Translations under genes and position numbers: made by a program | The notes under the pieces: generated by a model | What the model was told of the DNA's origin: nothing | What the model saw: the letters and a program-made list of their open reading frames with translations, nothing else | The model's database searches: none | Assembly: GCF_900100195.1 (NCBI RefSeq) | Contig: NZ_FNES01000011.1 | Location: forward strand, 62,001-126,000 | Origin: Billgrantia gudaonensis | Lineage (GTDB): Bacteria > Pseudomonadota > Gammaproteobacteria > Pseudomonadales > Halomonadaceae | Length of the DNA stretch: 64,000 nt | Reading direction: 5' to 3' | Shown: positions 8,544 to 17,575 of the stretch, piece by piece | Layout: every line of letters begins with the position of its first letter | Numbering within the stretch: the stretch's first letter is position 1

Positions 8544-11306
8544 ATGGCCGACACGCCCATCGTTCTCGTCGACGGTTCGTCCTATCTTTACCGCGCCTTT
8601 CATGCTCTGCCGCCGCTGACCACGTCCGAAGGGCAGCCCACCGGGGCCATCAAGGGCGTGCTGAACATGCTCAAGCGGCTCATCAAAGACTATCCGAACA
8701 GTCCCATGGCGGTGGTCTTCGACGCACCCGGCAAGACTTTCCGTGACGAACTCTTCGAGGCGTACAAGGCGCATCGCCCGCCCATGCCGGACGACCTGCG
8801 CGCCCAGATAGAGCCACTGCACGATTGCGTCAAGGCGCTGGGGTTGCCGTTGCTGTGCGTCGAAGGCGTGGAGGCCGACGACGTCATCGGTACCCTGGCC
8901 CGGCTGGCCACCGAAGACGGGCGCGATGCGGTGATTTCCACCGGCGACAAGGACATGGCGCAGCTGGTCAACGACCATATCACCCTCGTCAACACCATGA
9001 AGGATGAGGTTCTGGACGTCGACGGCGTCAAGGCGAAGTTCGGCCTGCCGCCGGAACGAATCATCGACTTCCTGGCGTTGATGGGGGACAAGGTGGACAA
9101 CATTCCCGGCGTGCCGGGGGTCGGCGAAAAGACGGCGCTGGCTCTGCTGCAGGGCATGAAAGGCGGTCTGGACACCATTTACGCCGACCTCGAGCGTGTC
9201 GCCACTCTCGACTTCCGCGGCGCCAAGAGCCTGCCCAAGAAGCTCGACGAGTACCACGAACAGGCTTTTCTCTCCTACCGTCTCGCCACCATCAAGACCG
9301 ATTGCGACCTGCCGGTGGGCCTCGACGACCTGGATCTCGCCCATCCCGACCGCGAGGCGTTGCTCGCGCTCTATCGGCGTCTGGAGTTCAAGGCATGGCT
9401 GGCCGAGCTGCTCGAAGGCAGAGACGAGGGCGTAGACGATGTCACCGGCGGTACGCCGGCCTCGCAGGACGGCGGCGCCGAGCAGAGCACCGGCGGCACT
9501 CGCCAGGATCATGTCGTCCTGGCCCAACACGATCTCGACGCCTGGCTGGATCGGATCTCCAAGGCCGACAGCTTCTGCTTCGACCTGGAAACTACCAGCC
9601 TCGATTACATGGCCGCGGAGGTCGTCGGCGTGGGCCTGGCGCTCGCACCGGGTGAAGCGGCCTATATCCCGTTGGCTCACACCTACCTGGGCGCTCCGGA
9701 TCAGCTCGACCGTGGCAGCGTCCTCGAGGCGCTCAAGCCACTGCTGGGCGCCGGCGACAAGACCAAGATCGGCCAGAACCTCAAGTACGACGTCTCGGTG
9801 CTGGCCAATTACGGCATCGAGGTGGCCGGGCCGCTGGAGGACACCATGCTGGAGTCCTATGTGCTCGACTCCACGGCCACTCGACACGACATGGACTCGC
9901 TGGCACTGAAGTACCTGGGCGAGTCGACCATTTCCTTCGAAGCGGTTGCCGGCAAGGGGGCGGGGCAGCTCACCTTCGATCAGGTCGCTCTGGAACAGGC
10001 GGTCCCTTACGCCTGCGAGGACGTCGACATCACCCTGCGATTGCACCATGAGCTGCGCCCGCGCCTCGACGCCGAGGGGCGGCTCGCCGAGGTGCTCGAG
10101 CGCATCGAACTGCCGCTGATTCCGGTGCTGTCGCGCATGGAGCGGGCGGGCGTGGCGCTCGATCCCGAGCGGCTGCATGCTCAAAGTCAGGCGCTGGAGA
10201 CGCGGATTCGTGAGCTCGAGACCAAGGCCTTCGAGCTTGCCGGGCGCGAGTTCAACCTGGGCTCGCCCAAGCAACTGGGCCAGATCCTCTTCGAGGAGCA
10301 GAAGATTCCGGTGATCAAGAAGACTCCGAAGGGAGCACCGTCCACCGCGGAGGCCGTTCTCGAGGAACTGGCACTGGACTACCCGTTGCCCAAGGTGATC
10401 ATGGAGCACCGTGGCCTGGCCAAGCTCAAGTCCACCTATACCGACAAGCTGCCGCGGTTGGTCAATCCCGGAACGGGGCGGCTGCATACCAGCTATCATC
10501 AGGCGGTGACCGCCACTGGGCGGCTTTCCTCGTCGGATCCCAATCTGCAGAACATCCCGATTCGCACCGAAGAGGGGCGCAAGATTCGTCAGGCCTTCGT
10601 GGCGCGGCCCGGCTATCGGATCGTCGCTGCCGACTACTCGCAGATCGAGCTGCGCATCATGGCGCATCTCTCTGCGGACAAGGGCTTGCTGGAGGCCTTC
10701 GCCGAAGGGCGCGACATCCATGCCGCCACCGCCGCCGAGGTCTTCGGCGTGGCGCTGGACAAGGTCTCACCCGACCAGCGACGCAGTGCCAAGGCGATCA
10801 ACTTCGGGCTGATCTACGGCATGAGCGCCTGGGGCCTCGCGCGGCAGTTGCATGTGGAACGCAATCAGGCTCAGACCTACATCGACCGCTACTTCGATCG
10901 CTATCCAGGCGTGGCGCGCTACATGGAGGGCATCCGCACCCAGGCGGCCGATGACGGCTACGTGGAAACGGTCTACGGGCGGCGTCTCTACCTGCCGGAG
11001 ATCCGCTCTCAGAACCGTGCGCGCCGCCAGGCAGCCGAGCGCACGGCGATCAACGCGCCCATGCAGGGCACGGCGGCGGACATCATCAAGCGTGCCATGA
11101 TCGACGTCGATGCCTGGCTCGCCAAGAAGGAGCGCGATGCGCTGATGGTGATGCAGGTACACGACGAGCTGGTCTTCGAGGTGGCCGTGGCGCAGGTCGA
11201 CGATTTCATCGAGGAGGTGAAGGCGCGTATGCAGGCGGCAGCCGACCTCGACGTCGAGCTGATCGTCGAGGCCGAGAGTGGGGCCAATTGGGACGAGGCC
11301 CACTGA
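8544..11306 (+). CDS. polA: DNA polymerase I
   Basis: Repair and Okazaki-fragment-processing polymerase of 920 residues. The start [19 protein letters not shown] at 8544 fits the family; upstream in-frame starts are not supported. Residues 1-290 form the 5'-3' exonuclease ([20 protein letters not shown]). Residues ~330-520 form a proofreading domain that keeps its metal ligands ([26 protein letters not shown]), so 3'-5' exonuclease should be active. The polymerase domain shows [30 protein letters not shown] and [10 protein letters not shown]. It is divergent from DUF2782. Confidence 0.97.
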   Translation: MADTPIVLVDGSSYLYRAFHALPPLTTSEGQPTGAIKGVLNMLKRLIKDYPNSPMAVVFDAPGKTFRDELFEAYKAHRPPMPDDLRAQIEPLHDCVKALGLPLLCVEGVEADDVIGTLARLATEDGRDAVISTGDKDMAQLVNDHITLVNTMKDEVLDVDGVKAKFGLPPERIIDFLALMGDKVDNIPGVPGVGEKTALALLQGMKGGLDTIYADLERVATLDFRGAKSLPKKLDEYHEQAFLSYRLATIKTDCDLPVGLDDLDLAHPDREALLALYRRLEFKAWLAELLEGRDEGVDDVTGGTPASQDGGAEQSTGGTRQDHVVLAQHDLDAWLDRISKADSFCFDLETTSLDYMAAEVVGVGLALAPGEAAYIPLAHTYLGAPDQLDRGSVLEALKPLLGAGDKTKIGQNLKYDVSVLANYGIEVAGPLEDTMLESYVLDSTATRHDMDSLALKYLGESTISFEAVAGKGAGQLTFDQVALEQAVPYACEDVDITLRLHHELRPRLDAEGRLAEVLERIELPLIPVLSRMERAGVALDPERLHAQSQALETRIRELETKAFELAGREFNLGSPKQLGQILFEEQKIPVIKKTPKGAPSTAEAVLEELALDYPLPKVIMEHRGLAKLKSTYTDKLPRLVNPGTGRLHTSYHQAVTATGRLSSSDPNLQNIPIRTEEGRKIRQAFVARPGYRIVAADYSQIELRIMAHLSADKGLLEAFAEGRDIHAATAAEVFGVALDKVSPDQRRSAKAINFGLIYGMSAWGLARQLHVERNQAQTYIDRYFDRYPGVARYMEGIRTQAADDGYVETVYGRRLYLPEIRSQNRARRQAAERTAINAPMQGTAADIIKRAMIDVDAWLAKKERDALMVMQVHDELVFEVAVAQVDDFIEEVKARMQAAADLDVELIVEAESGANWDEAH

Positions 11307-11356
11307 CTCCTCGCTCGTGGCGCAACTCTTTTCTCCTCCGTTGATGACGGTGGAAT

Positions 11357-11385
11357 GAAAAACGCCACCGCGAATGCGGTGGCGT
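11357..11385 (-). terminator. terminator downstream of the iron-binding protein gene
   Basis: Perfect 10-bp stem ACGCCACCGC (11362-11371), loop GAAT, GCGGTGGCGT (11376-11385). Read on the minus strand it is followed by TTTTT, so it ends the fbpA-type transcript; it may also insulate polA. Confidence 0.85.
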
Positions 11386-11413
11386 CTCCGTCTCGAGCTC
11401 GCTGGCTGAAGGC

Positions 11414-12442
11414 TTATCGCCAGCCGACGCGGTCGAAGATCTTGATTGCCTCCGGATTGTTCTCACCCAGAACGCTGACGTTGATCTCATCCTTCTTGAA
11501 GTCGCCCCAGGACTCCAATACCTCGTCCATGGCGACGCCCTCGACCACCGGGAACTCGAAGTTGTCCGAGGCGAAGAGCTTCTGGGCCTCGTCGGAGGCG
11601 AGGAATTCCAGGAAGCGGATGGCGTTCTCCTTGTTGGGAGCGCCCTCGACCACGCCGGCACCGCCCACATTGACGTGGGTGCCGCGGCCGTCCTGGTTGG
11701 GGAAGAGGATCTCGACGCTCTCTCCGGCTTCACGGTCGGCGGCGTCGTCCGACTTCAGCAGGCGCACGTAGTAGTAGTGGTTGGCTACCGCCACACCGCA
11801 CTCGCCGCTGGCGACGCCCTTGATCTGGTCGGTATCGCCGCCCTCGGGATCACGTGCCATGTTGTCGACCACGCCCTGAGCCCACTCCTCGGCTTCGTCG
11901 GCGCCATGGTGCTCGATCAGCGAGGCGAGCAGCGACTGGTTGTAGATGTTGTTGGAGGAGCGAATGCACACCTGCCCCTCGAAGGCGGGATCGGCCAGAT
12001 CTTCATAGCTGGTGAGCTGGCTGGCGTCGATGGTATCGGGATCGTAGAAGATGGCCCGTGCGCGCTGACTGAAGCCGAACCATTTGCCTTCCGGGTGGCG
12101 CATCGAATCGGGCAGGCGCTCGGCCAGCACGTCGGACTCGATGCTCTGGAAGATGCCTTCCTGTTCGGCGCGCCACAGACGGCCGGCGTCGACGGTGATC
12201 ATGACATCCGCCGGGCTCGCTTCGCCTTCGCGCTGGATGCGCTCGATCAACTGGTCGGAATCGCCCTCCAACAGGTTGATCTCGATGCCCGTCTCCTCGG
12301 TGAACGCCTGATAGAGGGCTTCGTCGGAGTCGTAGTGGCGGGCCGAGTAGAGGTTGAGCTCATCGGCGGCAACGCCGGTAGCTAGCGCCGAGCCAGCCAT
12401 GGCGACGGCAAGGGGAAGAGCGAGACGTGCGTGCTTGATCAT
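11414..12442 (-). CDS. ferric iron ABC transporter, periplasmic binding protein
   Basis: Captures Fe(III) in the periplasm (FbpA/FutA class, 342 residues). A signal peptide MIKHARLALPLAVAMAGSA precedes the mature start near ADELNLYSARHYDSD, the usual opening of this family. NHYYYVRLL provides the paired tyrosines that bind iron, and SNNIYNQSLLASL is typical too. The start at 12442 is chosen because the signal peptide begins there; the frame is open further up without family support. A Fur-like AT-rich box lies 30 bp upstream. The ATPase and permease of the same system flank it on both strands. Confidence 0.9.
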   Translation of the reverse strand: MIKHARLALPLAVAMAGSALATGVAADELNLYSARHYDSDEALYQAFTEETGIEINLLEGDSDQLIERIQREGEASPADVMITVDAGRLWRAEQEGIFQSIESDVLAERLPDSMRHPEGKWFGFSQRARAIFYDPDTIDASQLTSYEDLADPAFEGQVCIRSSNNIYNQSLLASLIEHHGADEAEEWAQGVVDNMARDPEGGDTDQIKGVASGECGVAVANHYYYVRLLKSDDAADREAGESVEILFPNQDGRGTHVNVGGAGVVEGAPNKENAIRFLEFLASDEAQKLFASDNFEFPVVEGVAMDEVLESWGDFKKDEINVSVLGENNPEAIKIFDRVGWR

Positions 12443-12472
12443 CGTGAACCTCGTTATCGATCCCAAGTGAAT

Positions 12473-12490
12473 GATAATGCGTTGTATTAT
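12473..12490. promoter_or_regulatory. candidate Fur box
   Basis: GATAAT GCGTTG TATTAT is an inverted pair of NATWAT-type hexamers around a degenerate middle one, in the divergent intergenic region of the iron transporter genes. It resembles the Fur consensus. Position near the binding-protein start fits iron repression. Confidence 0.55.
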
Positions 12491-12691
12491 TGACGCTGTT
12501 ATTGAAGCCCCAAAGGGATCGTTCGTCAAGTCATTCGAGAGAGATGGGCGACTTGCATCAAGAGAGCGGCAATTGCAAGCCCCAGCGAGCAAGTCAGTGG
12601 CGGAATGCGAGTCGGATGCAAACGCATTAGCTGGACTTTTCGGGTATGATAGGGGTGTCATTTCCTCACATCGATCCACCGGCGTGACCCT

Positions 12692-13876
12692 ATGACCCGC
12701 AAACTCGATCAGCAAACCGCATCACCGACAGGCGCCCCCGCGGTCCTGTCAATGCGCAGCGTGCATCATGCCTTCGGCAAGCGTGACGTGGTTCAGGGCA
12801 TCGATCTGGACGTGGCACCTGGCGAGGTGGTGTGCCTACTGGGCCCGTCCGGTTGTGGCAAAACGACGCTGCTGCGCATCGCCGCCGGACTCGAAGTGCT
12901 CCAGCAGGGTCGCGTAGCGCTCAACGGTGGCGATATCGCCGCGCCGCACGCTCGCCATGTGCCTCCGGAAAAGCGCAACGTGGGGCTGGCGTTTCAGGAA
13001 TCGGCGCTCTTCCCCCACCTCACGGTGCTCGAGAACGTCACCTTCGGCCTCAAGCATGAGCCGCCGAAAGAGCGTCGCCTGCGTGCCTTGGCACTGCTGG
13101 AGCAACTGGGCATGGACGGTTATGCCGATGTCTATCCGCACATGCTCTCCGGTGGCCAGCAACAACGCGTTGCGCTGGCGCGCGCGCTGGCGCCGGCTCC
13201 ACAGCTGATGCTGCTCGACGAACCCTTCTCGAGCCTCGACGCGCGACTGCGCGACCGGATTCGCGACGATACCCTGCATGTGCTCAAGAAGGTGGGAGCC
13301 GCCACGCTGCTGGTGACCCACGATCCCGAAGAGGCCATGTTCATGGCCGACCGCATCGCCCTGATGTGCGATGGGCGTATCGTACAGACGGGAACCCCGC
13401 GCGAACTCTACTGCGCCCCCTGCGACCCCTTCGTGGTGACCTTCTTCGGCGAAGTGAACGAACTCAGCGGGGAGGTGCGCAACGGCTGCGTGGACACGCC
13501 GGTGGGCGCAGTGGATGCCGGATGGCTGGCCGAGGGCACCCGAGTCCGGGTGATGATTCGCCCCGAAGCGCTGCACGTCGTCGAGCGGAAAGTGGCGGAT
13601 ACCGGTCATCGTTACAGCCACATCATCATGGCCAAGCTGCTGGGACGCAGCAGTCTCCTGCACATCTGCGCGCATGGTGAGGATGGCCGAGAAGCCCACC
13701 TGCACGCCCGCATGCCGGGTGTCTTCCTGCCCGCCGACGGGCAGCCGGTGGATATTCACCTGGACTCGTCTCAGGTCTTCGTCTTTCCCTCAGTCGCCGG
13801 AACCGGGACGGGAGCGGCGCATGGCGAGGCTGAGCAGGATCACCGGGATTATGCCCACTGCCACGATGGCCAATGA
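12692..13876 (+). CDS. ferric iron ABC transporter, ATP-binding protein
   Basis: Energy-coupling subunit of the iron importer (FbpC class), 394 residues. Walker A GPSGCGKTT, signature LSGGQQQRVALARAL and Walker B LMLLDEP are intact, followed by the H-loop LLVTHDPEEAM; a TOBE-like domain occupies the C-terminal third. It is divergent from the binding protein and convergent with the permease, so one transporter is encoded on two strands. Its last 28 codons overlap the permease gene antisense; the final ~26 residues (from AGTGTGAAHG on) look like a tail beyond the normal end of the family. Confidence 0.9.
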   Translation: MTRKLDQQTASPTGAPAVLSMRSVHHAFGKRDVVQGIDLDVAPGEVVCLLGPSGCGKTTLLRIAAGLEVLQQGRVALNGGDIAAPHARHVPPEKRNVGLAFQESALFPHLTVLENVTFGLKHEPPKERRLRALALLEQLGMDGYADVYPHMLSGGQQQRVALARALAPAPQLMLLDEPFSSLDARLRDRIRDDTLHVLKKVGAATLLVTHDPEEAMFMADRIALMCDGRIVQTGTPRELYCAPCDPFVVTFFGEVNELSGEVRNGCVDTPVGAVDAGWLAEGTRVRVMIRPEALHVVERKVADTGHRYSHIIMAKLLGRSSLLHICAHGEDGREAHLHARMPGVFLPADGQPVDIHLDSSQVFVFPSVAGTGTGAAHGEAEQDHRDYAHCHDGQ

Positions 13877-15475
13877 CGCCGTCGAGGCCTCGGCGAGGCG
13901 CTCGTCCGAGGCCAGGTTGTGAGCGCGCACCGCCAGGGTGTCGAAGTTGAAGGGGCGTAGGATGATGGTGGCCGGCAGCTCCTTCATCACGTCCACGAAG
14001 ACCAGGATCCCCGCTGCCAGCAGGCTGCCGCGCATGAGCGGGGTATGCACGCGCTTCAACGTGCCGGCAGGGCTCTGCCCCAGGGTGCGTGCCGCGGCAT
14101 CCATGCTTGGCGTCACCTTGCCGAGGCTCGCCTCCACCGCATTGAACGACACCGCCAGGAAGCGCACCACGTAGGCATAGATCAGGATGAATGCCGAGCC
14201 GCTGAAGATCAGGCCGATGACGATGCCGTAGTGAGTTTTCGTCCAGGCGTTGAGCGTGCTGTCCAGCCAGGCGAAGGGGATCAGGATGCCCACGGCCACC
14301 ACCGAGCCGGGAATCGCATAGCCCATGGCGGCGATGCGCGTCGCCATGCGCGTCAGCGGCGTGTCGTTGAGGCGCACGCCGTAGCTGAGCACCACCGCCA
14401 GCGCCACGGCAACCAACGCCGCCACGCTGGCCAGCAGCAGGCTGTTGCCGGCGAAGTCCATGAAGCGCGAACCCAGCAGGGCATCGCCCTCCTGCACGGC
14501 CAACTGGGCGAGGATACCGCTGGGGACGATGAAGCCGATCAGCACCGGCAGAGTGCATGCCAGCCAGGCGCCAACGGCGCGCCAGCCGCGCAGCCGATAC
14601 TCGGGGAGCTGCTGGTAGCGGTTAGTGGTGTGGTGGTAGCGGCGCTTGCCGCGCGAGGCGCGCTCCAGCAATACCAGCACGATGACGAACAGTAGCAGGC
14701 AGGCCGCCAGTTGCGCGGCGGCGACGGGTTCGCCCATGCCGAACCAGGTGCGGTAGATGCCGGTGGTGAAGGTGTCGACACCGAAAAACTGCACGGCGCC
14801 GAATTCGTTGAGCGTTTCCATCAGCACCAAGGAAACCCCGCCGACGATGGCCGGGCGGGCGAGCGGCACGGCGACGCTGGCGAACAGCCGCCAGGGCCCG
14901 CGCCCCAGCGTGCGCCCCACGTCCAGCACGCACACTGACTGCTCGAGGAAAGCCGCCCGCGCCAGTAGGTAGACGTACGGATAGAGTACCAGCGTGATCA
15001 GGGTGGCGGCCCCCCCCAGCGAGCGAATGTTGGGAAACCAGTAGTCGCCGTGGCTCCAGCCGAACAGGTCGCGCAGCCAGCTCTGCATGGGGCCGGCGAA
15101 CTGCAGGAAGTCGGTGTAGGCGTAGGCGATCACGTAGGTGGGTACGGCCAGCGGCAGCAGCAATGCCCATTCGAAGAGCCGGCGCCCGGGGAAGCGGCAC
15201 ATCACTACCAGCCAGGCCGTGCCGGTGCCGATGATCAGTGTGCCCAGGCCCACCGCAAGCGTGAGGACCAGCGTATTGCGGAGGTAGCGTGGCAGCACGG
15301 TGCTGGCCAGGTGCTGCCAGATGCCGTCGGTGGGCATCACGATGTGGGCGAGCACCACCAGTACGGGAAGTGCCACCACGGCTGCCACGGCGAGCAACAG
15401 TGCGCTCGAAGGGGAGAAGCGGTGCGTGAGCCGGCGTGACATGGCGGCAAGCCCGGGGCTGGCAGGTCGGGACAA
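13790..15475 (-). CDS. ferric iron ABC transporter, permease (double-length)
   Basis: Membrane channel of the iron importer (FbpB class), with two fused permease halves, each with an EAA-type loop (for example EQSVCVLDVGRTLGRGP and EASLGKVTPSMDAAARTLG). About twelve hydrophobic segments are visible. I choose a TTG start at 15475 because AAGGAGT lies six bases upstream; the ATG at 15442 (MSRRLTHRF) has no Shine-Dalgarno and an ATG at 15550 lacks support. With TTG the protein has 561 residues. The 3' end overlaps the ATPase gene by 87 bp, tail to tail. Confidence 0.86.
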   Translation of the reverse strand: MSRPASPGLAAMSRRLTHRFSPSSALLLAVAAVVALPVLVVLAHIVMPTDGIWQHLASTVLPRYLRNTLVLTLAVGLGTLIIGTGTAWLVVMCRFPGRRLFEWALLLPLAVPTYVIAYAYTDFLQFAGPMQSWLRDLFGWSHGDYWFPNIRSLGGAATLITLVLYPYVYLLARAAFLEQSVCVLDVGRTLGRGPWRLFASVAVPLARPAIVGGVSLVLMETLNEFGAVQFFGVDTFTTGIYRTWFGMGEPVAAAQLAACLLLFVIVLVLLERASRGKRRYHHTTNRYQQLPEYRLRGWRAVGAWLACTLPVLIGFIVPSGILAQLAVQEGDALLGSRFMDFAGNSLLLASVAALVAVALAVVLSYGVRLNDTPLTRMATRIAAMGYAIPGSVVAVGILIPFAWLDSTLNAWTKTHYGIVIGLIFSGSAFILIYAYVVRFLAVSFNAVEASLGKVTPSMDAAARTLGQSPAGTLKRVHTPLMRGSLLAAGILVFVDVMKELPATIILRPFNFDTLAVRAHNLASDERLAEASTASLAIVAVGIIPVILLSLAMRRSRPGSGD

Positions 15476-15592
15476 GCGAGGACTCCTTGCGATGGCCGGA
15501 CATGTGAATGCGAGGCCGTAACGGCCGTGAATGGTATCAGTTGCGGCCAATCGCTGCAGCCGGACGGCGTGATCCGCGTCAATCTTGGACCG

Positions 15593-15623
15593 AAAACGCC
15601 CGCCGTCGAACGACGGCGGGCGT
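15593..15623 (-). terminator. terminator of the TRAP operon
   Basis: ACGCCCGCCGTCG (15596-15608) pairs perfectly with CGACGGCGGGCGT (15611-15623); on the minus strand TTTT follows. It lies 20 bp after the dctM stop. Confidence 0.85.
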
Positions 15624-15645
15624 CAGGAGGCCAGGTCCAGGTGTC

Positions 15646-16974
15646 TCAGTGACCGAGCAGGATGGAGGGCAGGCCGAGGATCAGCGACGGGAAGAAAGCC
15701 ATCAGCACGCAGGCCAGCACGATCAACGCCACGAAGGGGATCACCGCGCGGTACAGGTCCAGCATCTCCACGCCGGGTGGCGCCACGCCCTTGAGATAGA
15801 ACAACGCGTAGCCGAAGGGCGGGGTCAAGAAGGAGGTCTGCAGCACCACGGCCACCATGACCACGAACCACAGCACGTCCACGCCCATGCTCTCGACGAT
15901 CGGCAGCATGATCGGGAAGCTGAGCAGCACGATGCCGGTCCAGTCCAGGAACATGCCCAGGATGAACACCAGGAACAGCATCAGGATCAGCGCTCCGGTG
16001 GTACCGCCGGGCATGGCCATCACGACCTCGTGGATCACCTCCATGCCGCCGCCACGGGAGAACACGCCGGTGAAAGCGGTGGCTCCCACCAGCACGAGCA
16101 TCACCATGGTGGTGGTCTTGCTGGCCTCGATCAGGGTGCGGTAGCAGGTCGAGAGCTTGCGGTCGCCGAAGATCATGAATAGCACGAAGGCGATTCCCAC
16201 GCCGATGGCCGAGGCTTCGGTGGCGGTGGCGATGCCGGCGAACAGCGAACCCAGCACGCCGAGGATCAGCGTCATCGGCGGCAGCACGTACTTGGCCAGC
16301 ATGACCAGCAGCTCACGGGTCGAAACTTCAGCGCGCTCCTCGGCGGGCACCGGCGGGCCGTAGGAGGGTTTGACGTAGCAGATGACCAGCACGTAGAGGG
16401 CGTACAGCACGCCCAGCATCAGGCCCGGCACCAGTGCTCCGGCGAACAGTTCGCCCACCGAGACCGGCGAGTAGCTGGCCATCAGGATCAACATGATGCT
16501 CGGCGGAATCAGGATGCCCAGGCAGCCGCTGGCCATGATCACTCCGGCACTGAGCTCCTTGTTGTAGGAGTACTTGAGCATCGGCACCAGAGCGATCATG
16601 CCCATCACGGCGATGGAAGCCCCGACGATGCCGGTAGTGGCGGCCAGCAGCACCGAGACGATGACCACGGTGAGCGCCAGACCGCCGCGCAAGTTGGCGA
16701 GCAGCAGGCGCATGGATTCGAACATCTTCTCGGTGACGCCGGAGTCGTTGAGAAAGCGCGCCATCAGGATGAACAGGGGAATGGCCACCAGGACGTAGTT
16801 GTCCAGGGCGTTGCCGTAGATGTTGTTGATCAGGGTGCCCAGCACCTTGGCGCCGGGGCCGAAGACGGCACCCAGCACGGCCACGCCACCCAGCACGAAG
16901 GCCAGCGGATGGCCCATGAACAGCCCGACCAGCAGGCCGCCGAACATGAAGAGTGTGAGTAATTCGGCGCTCAT
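15646..16974 (-). CDS. dctM: TRAP transporter large permease
   Basis: Channel subunit of a tripartite ATP-independent periplasmic transporter, driven by a sodium or proton gradient. Length of 442 residues and about twelve membrane segments are typical. Recognisable stretches include GMIALVPMLKYSYNKELSAG and the family motif GCLGILIPPSIMLILM, then DWTGIVLLSFPIMLPIVE. The start overlaps the dctQ stop by four bases. Together with the small permease and binding protein it forms dctPQM on the minus strand. The substrate is not encoded in this subunit. Confidence 0.93.
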   Translation of the reverse strand: MSAELLTLFMFGGLLVGLFMGHPLAFVLGGVAVLGAVFGPGAKVLGTLINNIYGNALDNYVLVAIPLFILMARFLNDSGVTEKMFESMRLLLANLRGGLALTVVIVSVLLAATTGIVGASIAVMGMIALVPMLKYSYNKELSAGVIMASGCLGILIPPSIMLILMASYSPVSVGELFAGALVPGLMLGVLYALYVLVICYVKPSYGPPVPAEERAEVSTRELLVMLAKYVLPPMTLILGVLGSLFAGIATATEASAIGVGIAFVLFMIFGDRKLSTCYRTLIEASKTTTMVMLVLVGATAFTGVFSRGGGMEVIHEVVMAMPGGTTGALILMLFLVFILGMFLDWTGIVLLSFPIMLPIVESMGVDVLWFVVMVAVVLQTSFLTPPFGYALFYLKGVAPPGVEMLDLYRAVIPFVALIVLACVLMAFFPSLILGLPSILLGH

Positions 16975-17474
16975 GCGGTGGCCTCCTTGCGCAGCTGCTG
17001 AAAGGCGCGGATCACGATGGCGATGGCTTGGAGCAGGAGCAGTACGGCTGAAACGACGATGACGGCCTTCACCGGGTAGACGGGGATGGCCACCATGCCG
17101 TAGGTGGTTTCGCCGCGGCTGAAGGAACGGGCGAAGAAACTGCCGCCGTAGACGAGCAGCAGGATGATGAAGGGCACGAAGAAGACGGCATAGCCGATCA
17201 GATCGAGGGCGGCCTGCCGCCTGCGCGACAGCAGGCGCTTGAGCACGTCGACCTCGACGTGAGCGTGGTGGCGCAGCCCGTAGGCGGCCATCAGCATGAA
17301 GTGAGCGCCGAACAGCATCTTGGTGACATCGAAGGCCCAGTCGCTGGGGCGGCCGATGAAGAAGCGCATGGCGATGTCATAGATCACGATCAGGGTGATC
17401 GCGGCGAGCAGCGGGGCGACCAGACGGCCGAACCCCTCGTTGAGGGCGTCGATGGCCCTGGCAATGGCATTCAT
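16971..17474 (-). CDS. dctQ: TRAP transporter small permease
   Basis: Four-helix membrane subunit (167 residues) that partners the large permease. The start MNAIARAIDALNEGFGR at 17474 fits the family; the frame is open to 17579 but that stretch is proline/threonine-rich and contains the intergenic palindrome. The conserved YDIAMRFFIGRPSDWAFDVT and HAHVEVDVLKRLL segments are present. ATGA overlap with dctM indicates translational coupling. A 101-bp gap with a hairpin separates it from the binding-protein gene. Confidence 0.9.
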   Translation of the reverse strand: MNAIARAIDALNEGFGRLVAPLLAAITLIVIYDIAMRFFIGRPSDWAFDVTKMLFGAHFMLMAAYGLRHHAHVEVDVLKRLLSRRRQAALDLIGYAVFFVPFIILLLVYGGSFFARSFSRGETTYGMVAIPVYPVKAVIVVSAVLLLLQAIAIVIRAFQQLRKEATA

Positions 17475-17540
17475 GGCGAGGCTCTCGGGATCGGTCAGGT
17501 CAGCAAGATCCAGCGTGAGTGACAGGGTCGCGGTCGGCGA

Positions 17541-17562
17541 GACGGGCCCCGCGGGGCCCGTC
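17541..17562. promoter_or_regulatory. perfect 22-bp palindrome between dctP and dctQ
   Basis: GACGGGCCCC-GC-GGGGCCCGTC forms a very stable RNA hairpin in the gap after the binding-protein gene. In solute-binding-protein operons such structures often protect the upstream message or attenuate the downstream permease genes. That role is inferred. Confidence 0.55.
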
Positions 17563-17575
17563 CCGAACCGCGGAA

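Noticed and set aside
8517-10721. 734-residue minus-strand frame opposite polA
   Set aside because: It mirrors polA's codon bias; no motif or ribosome site is seen.
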